From an uncultured Parafilimonas sp. (GTDB lineage Bacteria > Bacteroidota > Bacteroidia > Chitinophagales > Chitinophagaceae): DNA of 7,160 nt. The position numbers and the translations under genes were made by a program. A model generated the notes under the pieces. It was not told the origin of the DNA, did not search any database, and saw only the letters and a list, made by a program, of their open reading frames with translations. Shown here piece by piece: positions 1-7,106 of this stretch. Position 1 is the stretch's first letter. Every line of letters begins with the position of its first letter. The stretch is from NCBI GenBank assembly GCA_937892395.1, contig CALAGJ010000172.1, positions 1 to 7,160 on the forward strand, in the 5' to 3' direction.

Positions 1-16
1 TGTGCTCTTCCGATCT
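1..16. other. Illumina adapter remnant (left end)
   Basis: The first 16 bases, TGTGCTCTTCCGATCT, are identical to the 3' end of the TruSeq P7-side adapter. The TGT before GCTCTTCCGATCT distinguishes it from the P5-side adapter, which has ACG there. This is library sequence left on the contig, so genomic sequence starts at about base 17. Confidence 0.96.
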
Positions 17-61
17 AACAATAGTTATTTCCATACTTAATTTTTTGCAATTATAAATTAA

Positions 62-109
62 ATCCTATTAATTCTATAGATATTATATTTTCTACTAAAT
101 TAATAGGAT
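62..109. repeat. 12-bp inverted repeat upstream of the porin gene
   Basis: ATCCTATTAATT at 62-73 is the exact reverse complement of AATTAATAGGAT at 98-109, with 24 nt between. The right arm ends one base before the TAnnTTTG promoter element, so the repeat occupies the place where an operator would sit. It could bind a dimeric regulator or form a cruciform. The arms are very AT-rich, and no T-tract follows in a way that suggests a terminator for an upstream gene. The repeat is seen directly; the operator role is inference. Confidence 0.55.
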
Positions 110-110
110 A

Positions 111-118
111 TATATTTG
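111..118 (+). promoter_or_regulatory. Bacteroidota-type -7 promoter element
   Basis: TATATTTG matches the TAnnTTTG -7 consensus used by the primary sigma factor of Bacteroidota. It lies 19 nt upstream of the ATG at 138, implying a short leader of roughly a dozen bases. No clear TTTG-type -33 element is seen about 20 nt further upstream, where the sequence is the loop of the inverted repeat. That would fit a promoter needing an activator. Confidence 0.55.
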
Positions 119-137
119 CAACTTCAATATTATTAAA

Positions 138-1484
138 ATGAAAAAGTGCACTGTTTTATTAATCCTTTTCTTTTTTGTGCAAGAAGCCAAAACACAGGCT
201 ACAAAGGATACGTTGAATCATAAACCCCTACAGGATACAACTAAAGCAACTCAGAAACAGCAAAACTCATTGTCGTTTCAGGCAGAACTTCGTACCCGTT
301 CAGAATTTAGAGATGGATATCGGAACCTTCCATTTGGAGATACTTTACCTGCTTTCTTTACGATACACCGCACCAGGCTTACCATGGACTATAGGAGTAA
401 AAAATTGGACATGGTATTGTCTTTACAAGAAAGCCGAACCTGGGGTCAGGTAGATCCAAGAAATCCTTCTGTACCTATCAGTTTTTTTGAAGCCTACGCA
501 GAGCCAAAACTAAACGATAAAATATCTTTTAGAATTGGTAGGCAAAGAGTCATATATGACAACCAGCGTCTCTTTGCAGAGAATGACTGGCGCAATTCAG
601 CCAATGCCCATGACGCATTTCGCTTTATTTATAAAAACAATAAAAATCTGCAGACAGAATTTTTAACCGCTTACAATCAAAGTAGTGAGAACATTTTTAC
701 ATCTAAATATCAGCCTTCCGGGTTCTCAAATTATAAAACATTAAACGTTCATTACTTAAATTATAAGATTCATCCTAATTGGAATATACAGACTTTAAAT
801 GTTGCTGACGGTTTTCAAAAATCCGGTGGGGGCAGCAATTACAAAACCACATTTATGCGTTTTACAAGTGGTGGAAACATAACTTATAATAAGAATGAAT
901 GGACTGCAATTATGATGGCTTATTACCAGTATGGTAAAGATTCTATTGGTAATAAAATTTCTGCCTACTTTTTAAATCCTGAACTAAAGTGGACCAAAAA
1001 GGCGTGGACAGTAAGACTTGGTGCAGAAGTAATGAGTGGTCAAGATGCAAAAAAACCATTTGACAAAGACAACAGCTTTGTAGCGTTGTATGGTGTGGCC
1101 CATCGCTTTAATGGAAATATGGATTTCTTTACCACATTTCCCACAGACCTAAATAATGCAGGATTGATCAATCCATATTTATTTTTCTGGTATCAAAAAA
1201 ATAAACTTTACTTACGAATGGAAAGCCATTTGTTTTACTCACAAAACAATTTTTTACAAGATGGAGCTGTTATAAAAAAGTATATGGGATTTGAAAATGA
1301 CTGGCGCCTCAATTATAAATTTACAAAAGATGTAGAATTAGAATATGGTGCTTGTTGGGCAGCTGTAACGAACAGTATGGTTGCCATAAAAAAATCCGGT
1401 GATGCAAATCGAATACCTTGGTGGACTTATGTTAGCTTTAAATTCACACCACAGTTAGGCAAGTTTAGTTTTGATGCTAAATAA
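138..1484 (+). CDS. Alginate export family outer-membrane beta-barrel protein
   Basis: This 448-residue protein resembles the alginate export (AlgE-like) porins that are common in Bacteroidota. It starts with a Sec signal peptide: KK, then a hydrophobic core at residues 5-14, with likely cleavage near TQA at 19-21. A polar linker (about 22-45) leads into a barrel of alternating strands opening with the QAELRTRSEFRDGY and RTRLTMDYRSKKLD segments. The FRIGRQRV motif (about 131-138) followed by an NDWRNSANAHDAFR stretch is typical of the family. The C-terminus ends in an aromatic strand, WWTYVSFKF, as in outer-membrane barrels. Length fits the family. Despite the name, members in this phylum need not export alginate, so the substrate is unknown. 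The gene is monocistronic, with its own promoter element and terminator. The ATG at 138 is chosen because it begins the signal peptide right after the leader. Confidence 0.85.
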   Translation: MKKCTVLLILFFFVQEAKTQATKDTLNHKPLQDTTKATQKQQNSLSFQAELRTRSEFRDGYRNLPFGDTLPAFFTIHRTRLTMDYRSKKLDMVLSLQESRTWGQVDPRNPSVPISFFEAYAEPKLNDKISFRIGRQRVIYDNQRLFAENDWRNSANAHDAFRFIYKNNKNLQTEFLTAYNQSSENIFTSKYQPSGFSNYKTLNVHYLNYKIHPNWNIQTLNVADGFQKSGGGSNYKTTFMRFTSGGNITYNKNEWTAIMMAYYQYGKDSIGNKISAYFLNPELKWTKKAWTVRLGAEVMSGQDAKKPFDKDNSFVALYGVAHRFNGNMDFFTTFPTDLNNAGLINPYLFFWYQKNKLYLRMESHLFYSQNNFLQDGAVIKKYMGFENDWRLNYKFTKDVELEYGACWAAVTNSMVAIKKSGDANRIPWWTYVSFKFTPQLGKFSFDAK

Positions 1485-1527
1485 GCAAAATTTTGGCTGG
1501 TCATTTACTTGAATGTGTCTATGAAGT

Positions 1528-1580
1528 ATGCTCCTTTATTGTTTTTCATGATAAAAAAAACTACAAAAAGGAGCATTTTT
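1528..1580 (+). terminator. Hairpin terminator between convergent genes
   Basis: ATGCTCCTTT at 1528-1537 pairs perfectly with AAAGGAGCAT at 1567-1576. Inside the loop GTTTTT (1541-1546) can pair with AAAAAC (1556-1561), extending the stem. A run of five T (1576-1580) follows, as expected for intrinsic termination of the plus-strand porin gene. In the opposite direction no T-run follows the stem, so it is at best a weak stop for the minus-strand operon, which ends at 1598. Confidence 0.7.
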
Positions 1581-1597
1581 AATATGATAGTTGATAA

Positions 1598-2119
1598 CTA
1601 ACTAATCAATGGATAGTATTTTTCTTCTAATACCTTTAAATGCCAACGCTGATGGCCTGCCATTGTAAAACCAATATCAGCTACTGAATAGAAACCCTTA
1701 TAACTCTTTCCTTTCTTTGTTAAGGTATCAGCAGAAAAACTTTTATACAATACCAGAAATGATTGATATACTAAGCGCAGTTCATCAATCAAATCCTCTA
1801 AATTTCTAACTGAGGCTTGAGCCGCATTTGCATACATATCTTCATCAAAAGAGGGCAGCATTGCAGTTTCGTTTCTGGCAATAGCTAAAGCTCTGTATGC
1901 AAAGATTCTCTGGGTGTCAATGAGGTGTTGTAGCATATCTTTTATAGTCCATTTGCCGGGGGCATAAACTTTATCACCCAATGCATTCCATTTATCCAAT
2001 GGAAAACTATTTATCTCTTCAATACAAATTTTTAGTGCATCCAACAGCTCTACATCATCACACATATTGATGTAGCGATCAAAATACTCTGGAAGTGGAT
2101 TCAATTGTGAACGTGTCAT
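1598..2119 (-). CDS. DinB-fold (DinB_2-like) putative metal-binding protein
   Basis: This 173-residue protein has the layout of the DinB/YfiT-like four-helix-bundle family, which has nothing to do with DNA polymerase IV despite the shared name. The diagnostic metal-ligand triad is visible: H65 in the helix-2 segment KWTIKDMLQHLID, then H156 and H160 in GHQRWHLKVLEE near the C-terminus. Family members bind a divalent metal and several are thiol S-transferases (bacillithiol, mycothiol or glutathione dependent), but many are uncharacterised. The W-x-x-K-D-x-L-x-H-L-I-D pattern is a family hallmark. There is no signal peptide, so it is cytosolic. Its ATG lies 2 nt after the stop codon of the M1-like gene, so it is the last gene of the operon and is probably translationally coupled. 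Family assignment is firm; the reaction is unknown. Confidence 0.85.
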   Translation of the reverse strand: MTRSQLNPLPEYFDRYINMCDDVELLDALKICIEEINSFPLDKWNALGDKVYAPGKWTIKDMLQHLIDTQRIFAYRALAIARNETAMLPSFDEDMYANAAQASVRNLEDLIDELRLVYQSFLVLYKSFSADTLTKKGKSYKGFYSVADIGFTMAGHQRWHLKVLEEKYYPLIS

Positions 2120-2121
2120 AT

Positions 2122-4740
2122 TTATTTTTTTATATTATTTTGAAATTGTAATTCTAAACTTTGAGCTGCTGAAAGGGCATCAGCATTATTGTTGTATTTA
2201 TTTTTTAAAGTTTCAAATATTTCCTGAGCTTCCGCTACATTTAGCATGGAAATTTGCTGTGCAACATAAAAAATATCATTCATATTATCTTCCTGTATAG
2301 CCTGCAAAAAGAGAGACTTTAAAAATGGATATACACTATCGTCCTTACCAATGGCTACAAGTGTATTTATAGCAGCTAATCTATGGTCCCAAACTGGAGT
2401 GGCCAAAGTCCAGTGTGGTGCTACGGAATTTGTTGCTGCGGCCAATGCTATTGCTTGAGCCCGTTCATCTTTCAATTGTGTTAATGCATATAAAGCACTG
2501 ATTAAACTTTGATTTTTCCATGATGGCTTTTCAATGAGTTTAATTAAATTATCATATGCAGAGGAACTTTTGGATTTACCTAATGCAATGGCTGCGGAAT
2601 TGACCACACGTTCACTGGAATCATTGAGGTGTAATAAATAGAAAGGTGATAGCGTTGAATCTTTGCTCATGCCTAATACTGCAATTGCGGTAGCCCTAAC
2701 CCATGCTGTATTATTCTGTACCACCTCTTTCAATTCATTTACAATAATTGGTGTAAAAGTGAAGCCGGACTGACCATTCATGCCAGCATTAAACAAGCTT
2801 TGTACTTGTAGCAACGCTGCATATTTTAAACGCCAATAGACATTAGATTGTAGCAATTCTTTTATACCATTCCAGATTGCATTTCTATCTGTTGATGAAG
2901 TTGTACTGTCACCTACTTCTGCCGATAATGCAAGTAAGGCAAAATACCTACCCATAATATCTTTATCATGACTTAATTGATATAGCCATTCACTTGTAGG
3001 CTTTTTAATGTTGAGTTCTTTTATCCATGTATTTTCATAGTCAATATTTACAAACATGGGTTCTTTACGCAAGTCAAAAGAAAATTCATTTTCGGATTTG
3101 GGTTGTAAAAAAATGGTATACACGCTATCGTCAATTTCAATATCCATTTTTCCCTGAAAGAATTGAACCTGTGGTGCATTTATAGCTGTATCTGGCTGCT
3201 GCAATTGTTTTATTGAAATATTTAATTGGTGTTGTGCCAGATTATAATTTTTAGCAACTTCAAATATTGGATGACCTGTATGATATACCCATTGATCAAA
3301 AAACCATTGCATGGGTTTGCCATTTACAGCATCCACAATATGAATGATATCCTTTGTGGATGCAGTTTTGCCTCCAAAGGTTTTTATATATTTTTGTAAT
3401 ACCAGTTTAAATTTTTCATCGCCCAGCTCTTTGCGTAGCATATGCCATACAAGATCAGCTTTGAAATAAGGATAATTACTTTCCAAATATTTTGGATCTG
3501 TAAGCTCTGCTTTCAAATCATAATTACTTCGTACAATCGGTATTTTTACACCCGCATCCCAAGTGCCTTTATAAGAGAAAAAATCGGTCACATATTGATA
3601 AAGTAAAAACTCATCATGCCCGTTTTTGTATTCACAATACATCCATGAAACATAACGGCTCAAACCTTTTTCAAGCCATACGTCATCCCAACTTGAAATG
3701 CCTACGTAATTACCAAACCATTGTGCAGCAAGCGATTCACCTTCTAATGCATCCCATAGATACAAGTAATCTTTATGGGTGGGATAATCATCAATCATGT
3801 TTTCAGTTTGTGTTGCTAAAGTGGTATTTGCTATGCCCCAAGGTATCTCTTGTACAAATGCCTGTGTATATGAAGAGTAAGGGTATTCTTTTTGAGTTAG
3901 CTGACTAAAAAAATGCATCATATCTGGTAGCCTTTCAGTTGTAGCCATCACCGCATTCTTTTCTGCAGGATAGCAATAGTTATTGATTGACACTTGCCCA
4001 TATTGCTGCTGATGGTTCACAAATTTGCCAATTACAAATGCCGTTTTATGATTTGGATATGGTGTTTTCATTTCCCATTTATATGTTTTTGTACCATTAT
4101 CATTCATCGTAATTTGTGTACAATTTCCATTCGAAATACATACAAAAGGGGTATCCATTGTGAGTAGTAGGGTAGTGGTTCGTAAGTCATTGGGGTCATC
4201 ATTTCCAGGAAACCAATAACGATTTCCAGTTGGCTCACCCATAGACCAAACCTGCGCCTGACGGCTTTTTTCAAAACTGGAAGGTGCTAAAAATCTAACT
4301 CCTGCACCATTACTTCCTCCAATGGCAAATGGGTCGGTTTCATTAATATGACTCATTTGGTAAGTAATCTCAAATATGAGTTTTTCATTTGGCTTGTAAG
4401 CTTTATCCAGTGTTATTTCAAGGGCCTTATCTACCTTACTAGTATCATAAGAAAAATTCAAATTTTTACTATGTTGTAGCCTTATGGTTAATACGTCTAA
4501 ATCTACTGCGTCTAAATGAATGCTTGATGATTGCCTCAATAGTGAACACTGTATGGTTGCAATACCTTTCAAACTTTTTTTTATTGGATCAATCTGTATA
4601 TCCAAATTAATATGCTCCACATCAACAGCACTCTCAGATGAGTGTTGTGCATTTGCTGAGTTTATACTATTTTGCTGTGCATAGTTATAGTGTGCTGCTC
4701 CAAAAAAGAGGAGCAACAAAATCAATTTATTCTTTGTCAT
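2122..4740 (-). CDS. Exported M1-peptidase-like protein, predicted inactive, with HEAT-repeat tail
   Basis: This 872-residue protein has the M1 (gluzincin aminopeptidase) architecture. A signal peptide (cleavage near A21|Q22) is followed by the N-terminal beta domain (about 37-240), the peptidase-like domain (about 240-475), a beta-sandwich after FFDQWVYHTGHP (about 480-575), and a helical tail with HEAT-like repeats (about 585-872). The active site is gone. The HEXXH position reads ESLAA (335-339), directly before the conserved QWFG. The third zinc-ligand position, 19 residues on, is K358 in WLEKG instead of WLNEG. The exopeptidase motif GxMEN reads WGIAN (301-305), losing its Glu. The catalytic-type Tyr survives as Y425 in YFKADLVWHMLR. 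The reading frame is unbroken and the flanking motifs intact, so this is not a frameshift. Expected location is the periplasm or the outer surface. Likely role is binding or scaffolding rather than peptide cleavage; the partner is unknown. Its ATG is 1 nt from the stop of the acetyltransferase gene. Confidence 0.88.
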   Translation of the reverse strand: MTKNKLILLLLFFGAAHYNYAQQNSINSANAQHSSESAVDVEHINLDIQIDPIKKSLKGIATIQCSLLRQSSSIHLDAVDLDVLTIRLQHSKNLNFSYDTSKVDKALEITLDKAYKPNEKLIFEITYQMSHINETDPFAIGGSNGAGVRFLAPSSFEKSRQAQVWSMGEPTGNRYWFPGNDDPNDLRTTTLLLTMDTPFVCISNGNCTQITMNDNGTKTYKWEMKTPYPNHKTAFVIGKFVNHQQQYGQVSINNYCYPAEKNAVMATTERLPDMMHFFSQLTQKEYPYSSYTQAFVQEIPWGIANTTLATQTENMIDDYPTHKDYLYLWDALEGESLAAQWFGNYVGISSWDDVWLEKGLSRYVSWMYCEYKNGHDEFLLYQYVTDFFSYKGTWDAGVKIPIVRSNYDLKAELTDPKYLESNYPYFKADLVWHMLRKELGDEKFKLVLQKYIKTFGGKTASTKDIIHIVDAVNGKPMQWFFDQWVYHTGHPIFEVAKNYNLAQHQLNISIKQLQQPDTAINAPQVQFFQGKMDIEIDDSVYTIFLQPKSENEFSFDLRKEPMFVNIDYENTWIKELNIKKPTSEWLYQLSHDKDIMGRYFALLALSAEVGDSTTSSTDRNAIWNGIKELLQSNVYWRLKYAALLQVQSLFNAGMNGQSGFTFTPIIVNELKEVVQNNTAWVRATAIAVLGMSKDSTLSPFYLLHLNDSSERVVNSAAIALGKSKSSSAYDNLIKLIEKPSWKNQSLISALYALTQLKDERAQAIALAAATNSVAPHWTLATPVWDHRLAAINTLVAIGKDDSVYPFLKSLFLQAIQEDNMNDIFYVAQQISMLNVAEAQEIFETLKNKYNNNADALSAAQSLELQFQNNIKK

Positions 4741-4741
4741 T

Positions 4742-5212
4742 TTACATTAAAAGTTTTTGTATTGAATCTTTATCTAAGTATAATCTTGTTTTACATTTTG
4801 CAGTAGCACCTATTCTTTTGTAAAATTTTAATGCTCTAACATTAAATGCCGGCGTTTGCCATTGCACCTCACAATCCATTTCATTTGCTGCTTCTGCAAT
4901 AGTTGCTACTAATGCCTCACCAATACCTAATCCTCGTGCTGAATATGTCAAGAACAAACAGTCCATATGTATATAATAATTTGCCTGCCAGGTTGAATAC
5001 TCTTTTGTATATGTGGCATAGCCAATATGGGTTTGATCTTTGACAACTACATAACAAAACAGTACCGGATCTTTGCCAAATAAGGCCTCCTTTAAGCCCT
5101 CCGCTTTACCTGATTTATTATAGGCTGCCTTTTCATATATGGCATGTTCAGCACAAAGCTTAATAATAGCAGGTATGTCTTGCAATATTGCTTTTCTAAT
5201 TTGGTAATTCAT
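4742..5212 (-). CDS. GNAT N-acetyltransferase, SSAT-like
   Basis: This protein of 156 residues (157 from the upstream GTG) is a Gcn5-related N-acetyltransferase that moves acetyl from acetyl-CoA to an amine. The pyrophosphate-binding motif A is clear: R-G-L-G-I-G at 93-98 from the ATG, after the strand YYIHMDCLFL. The late segment N-V-R-A-L-K-F-Y-K-R-I-G-A places a Tyr (Y131) where SSAT-type enzymes (spermidine/diamine or thialysine acetyltransferases) have their general acid. The WQANYYIHMD block also resembles that subgroup. A polyamine or lysine-like substrate is therefore plausible but unproven. Start choice: ATG at 5212-5210 overlaps the TGA of the upstream gene by one base (TGATG), a standard coupling arrangement. 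A GTG at 5215-5213 is in frame one codon earlier. Cytosolic, with no signal peptide. Confidence 0.85.
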   Translation of the reverse strand: MNYQIRKAILQDIPAIIKLCAEHAIYEKAAYNKSGKAEGLKEALFGKDPVLFCYVVVKDQTHIGYATYTKEYSTWQANYYIHMDCLFLTYSARGLGIGEALVATIAEAANEMDCEVQWQTPAFNVRALKFYKRIGATAKCKTRLYLDKDSIQKLLM

Positions 5213-5676
5213 CACAAATCATCATTTAGTGTATCTTTTAAATATGCAGTCATATTCGGATTTTCTGGATGCATCAAAACATGCTTTACCCATACATTCC
5301 GCTCATGCCATAGCACAGCCATTTCCCATACACAGGTTACAATACCTTTATCTGAATACAATTGAAACTCCTGTGGATTTGTATATGGAGCCAGGTAAAC
5401 AAAAAGTTGCAACATATTTTCATCAATCCACCAACAAATAATAGCAAAGCATCCTTCTTTACCTTCATGTAGTATGAGGGTAGCTATTTTATAAGTATTT
5501 AATGGATAATCATTTGCCCGCATCAACCAAATTGGGAGCTGCTGCTTTGCTCTTTGTATCCATGCGGTATCTACCATTTCCTGTTTTGAGGATATGCTAT
5601 AAATTTTAATTTTCCACTGCTCTGTTTGGTATAATTCTATATAACGAATCGGCCTTTTTTGATATATTGAATGCAT
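5212..5676 (-). CDS. Conserved-looking protein of unknown function, 154 aa
   Basis: I do not recognise a named family. The protein is soluble, without signal peptide or membrane span, and rich in aromatic residues, notably Trp (several, including ICWWID and VWEMAVLWHERNVWVKHVL). The alternating hydrophobic strands in the first two thirds (WKIKIYSI, YKIATLILHEG, CFAIICWWI, MLQLFVYLA) followed by a helical end (VWEMAVLWHERNVWVKHVLMHPENPNMTAYLKDTL) suggest a small alpha/beta domain. The HPENPNMTAYL tail looks like a conserved motif. It starts 17 nt after the DJ-1/PfpI stop and its TGA overlaps the acetyltransferase start, so it belongs to the operon. That coupling and normal codon use make it a real gene. 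Confidence 0.75.
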   Translation of the reverse strand: MHSIYQKRPIRYIELYQTEQWKIKIYSISSKQEMVDTAWIQRAKQQLPIWLMRANDYPLNTYKIATLILHEGKEGCFAIICWWIDENMLQLFVYLAPYTNPQEFQLYSDKGIVTCVWEMAVLWHERNVWVKHVLMHPENPNMTAYLKDTLNDDL

Positions 5677-5693
5677 GGTAATTTGTTTTAAGA

Positions 5694-6281
5694 TTATAGC
5701 TCAAGTTTGTATTCCATATATGTTGCGGTGTTTTGTGCTCTTTGTAATCCATACAGTTGTTCTATTACATGAAATGAAACATCAATACCTGCTGAAATAC
5801 CTGCTGCCGTATATAGCTTATTATTTGTCTTTATGTATCTAAGTTCTTTCTGTGGTATGGATTGTGGAGCAATTTTAGCTATATCTGCATACACACCGTG
5901 ATGAGTACAGAATGGTGCATTGTTAAGTAAACCCAGAGCAGCAGGTACTCTTGCACCGGAACAAATTGAAATGCTCAAATTAGATGTTTGATAAGTTTGC
6001 ATCATCCATTGAAGTAGTTCAACATCTTCTAATAAATGTCGACTGCCATTGCCACCCGGAATAATAAATATATCAATTGGCGGATGATTGGAAATAGAGA
6101 AACGTGGTTGTATCAGCAATCCGTTTACTGTAGTAATTAGATTCAAAGTTTTGGCAATTGTTACCACTTCAATTTCAAGCGATGGGTTCAATTCTCCAGT
6201 TACAGAAAATACTTCAAATGGGCCAGCAAAATCAAGTACTTCCACATTATCAAATAAAAAAATACCAACTGTTTTCTTCAT
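5694..6281 (-). CDS. DJ-1/PfpI family protein (isonitrile hydratase/GlxA-sensor type)
   Basis: This 195-residue protein is a complete stand-alone DJ-1/PfpI domain. Visible hallmarks are the opening strand VGIFLFDNVEVLDFAGPFEVF with D17 and E23, the FIIPGGNG loop (72-79), the nucleophile elbow SICSGA with C107, the GLLNNAPFCTHHGVY segment and the closing helix-turn GISAGIDVSFHVIEQL. D17 and the Cys-elbow arrangement resemble bacterial isonitrile hydratase, and the same pattern occurs in the sensor domains of GlxA-type AraC regulators. Members of the superfamily act as hydratases, glyoxalases, chaperones or ligand sensors, and the sequence does not separate these. It lies 41 nt downstream of the regulator gene, which has the same domain, and 17 nt upstream of the 154-aa gene. 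Cytosolic. Confidence 0.88.
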   Translation of the reverse strand: MKKTVGIFLFDNVEVLDFAGPFEVFSVTGELNPSLEIEVVTIAKTLNLITTVNGLLIQPRFSISNHPPIDIFIIPGGNGSRHLLEDVELLQWMMQTYQTSNLSISICSGARVPAALGLLNNAPFCTHHGVYADIAKIAPQSIPQKELRYIKTNNKLYTAAGISAGIDVSFHVIEQLYGLQRAQNTATYMEYKLEL

Positions 6282-6322
6282 CTTAATACTACATTTATAT
6301 TGCTATAGCGAAAGAAGCCTTT

Positions 6323-7106
6323 CTATCTATTACTCATAATTCTCATGATTTGTCTTTCACTTTTCAAACCACATATAACAGCCATTTCTTGCTTAGAGAT
6401 ATCAGGGTTTTTTTCTAGATGTTGCAATTTTTCTTTTCGAATCAGGGTCATATAATTTTTGACGGATATACCAGTTTCTTTTTTAAATATTCTGGTCAGA
6501 CTTCTACTGCTCATACAAGCAATATCTGCCAGTGTGTCTAAATTATTTTTTCTGTCAATATGCTCATGTAAATAATCCTGCACCTTGTGAATACCCTTGT
6601 GAATATGGTTACGGTATTGCAACAAAATACTATGTTGCGGGTCGCCCCCTGTTCTCCGCATATATACAACCAACTCTCTTGCCACTTGAAAGGCAAGATG
6701 ATCAGTGCCTAACTGAGCAATAATGTAGAGTGCCATATCAATACCAGCACTCACACCTGCACTGGTGTATATGCCTGCATCTGCTGTAAATAATATATTT
6801 TCTGTAACCTGAACTAAAGGGTAAAGCTTTTTTAACTGATCGGTTCTTTTCCAGTGGGTTGTACATTTTCGGCCATTAAGTAATCCTGACTGAGCCAATA
6901 AGAATGCACCTGTACAAATGGAGCATACATATACACCCTTAGCATGTAAATTTTTTAGCCAGTCAAATAGTTGGTTTGACTCAATTAAATCATCACTTAA
7001 TAAAAAGTCTACAGATGCACCCGGTACAAAAAGATAATCTCCTTTTTTTAAAACAATTTTCCTAAAATGCATAAGTGTTCCAAATGCAAGCCCGGCAGAT
7101 GTTTGA
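6323..7106 (-). CDS. GlxA-type AraC family transcriptional regulator, 5' truncated by contig end
   Basis: About 260 genuine codons are present, then adapter sequence begins. The visible part opens inside a DJ-1/PfpI-like sensor domain, with LFVPGA (about visible residue 25-30), the Cys elbow VCSICTGAFLLAQSGLLNG (C64) and TSAGVSAGIDMALYIIAQL. It ends in an AraC-type DNA-binding domain (last about 95 residues) with the first helix-turn-helix LDTLADIACMSSRSLTRIFKKETGISVKNYM and the second ISKQEMAVICGLKSERQIMRI. Comparison with the neighbouring DJ-1 protein suggests roughly 45-60 N-terminal residues are missing. An open frame continues to a GTG at 7123, but its first residues (VCSSDL) are translated adapter and must not be annotated. 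It probably regulates the operon it heads. Ligand unknown. Confidence 0.87.

Noticed and set aside
62..109. Invertible (phase-variable) promoter flanked by inverted repeats
   Set aside because: The spacer is only 24 nt, too short for known promoter inversions. It would not carry the promoter element at 111-118, and no recombinase gene is present.
1598..2119. DinB as DNA polymerase IV
   Set aside because: The protein is 173 aa with the His triad of the DinB/YfiT metalloprotein fold, and has no polymerase motifs. The shared name is historical.
3724..3738. Frameshift or assembly error explaining the lost HEXXH motif
   Set aside because: Conserved M1 residues lie in the same frame immediately on both sides (TQTEN upstream, QWFG and WL-x-x-G downstream). 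The changes also affect three separate motifs, so point substitutions rather than a frame error are needed.
3645..3908. Plus-strand open frames opposite the minus-strand genes (also 4638-4823, 5144-5365, 5229-5441, 6088-6339, 6532-6723)
   Set aside because: They lie antisense to well-supported genes, have no recognisable domains, and show the composition expected of shadow frames.
1598..7106. A phage-defence or toxin-antitoxin system
   Set aside because: No nuclease, toxin, NTPase, reverse transcriptase or membrane effector domain is visible. The genes look metabolic or regulatory.
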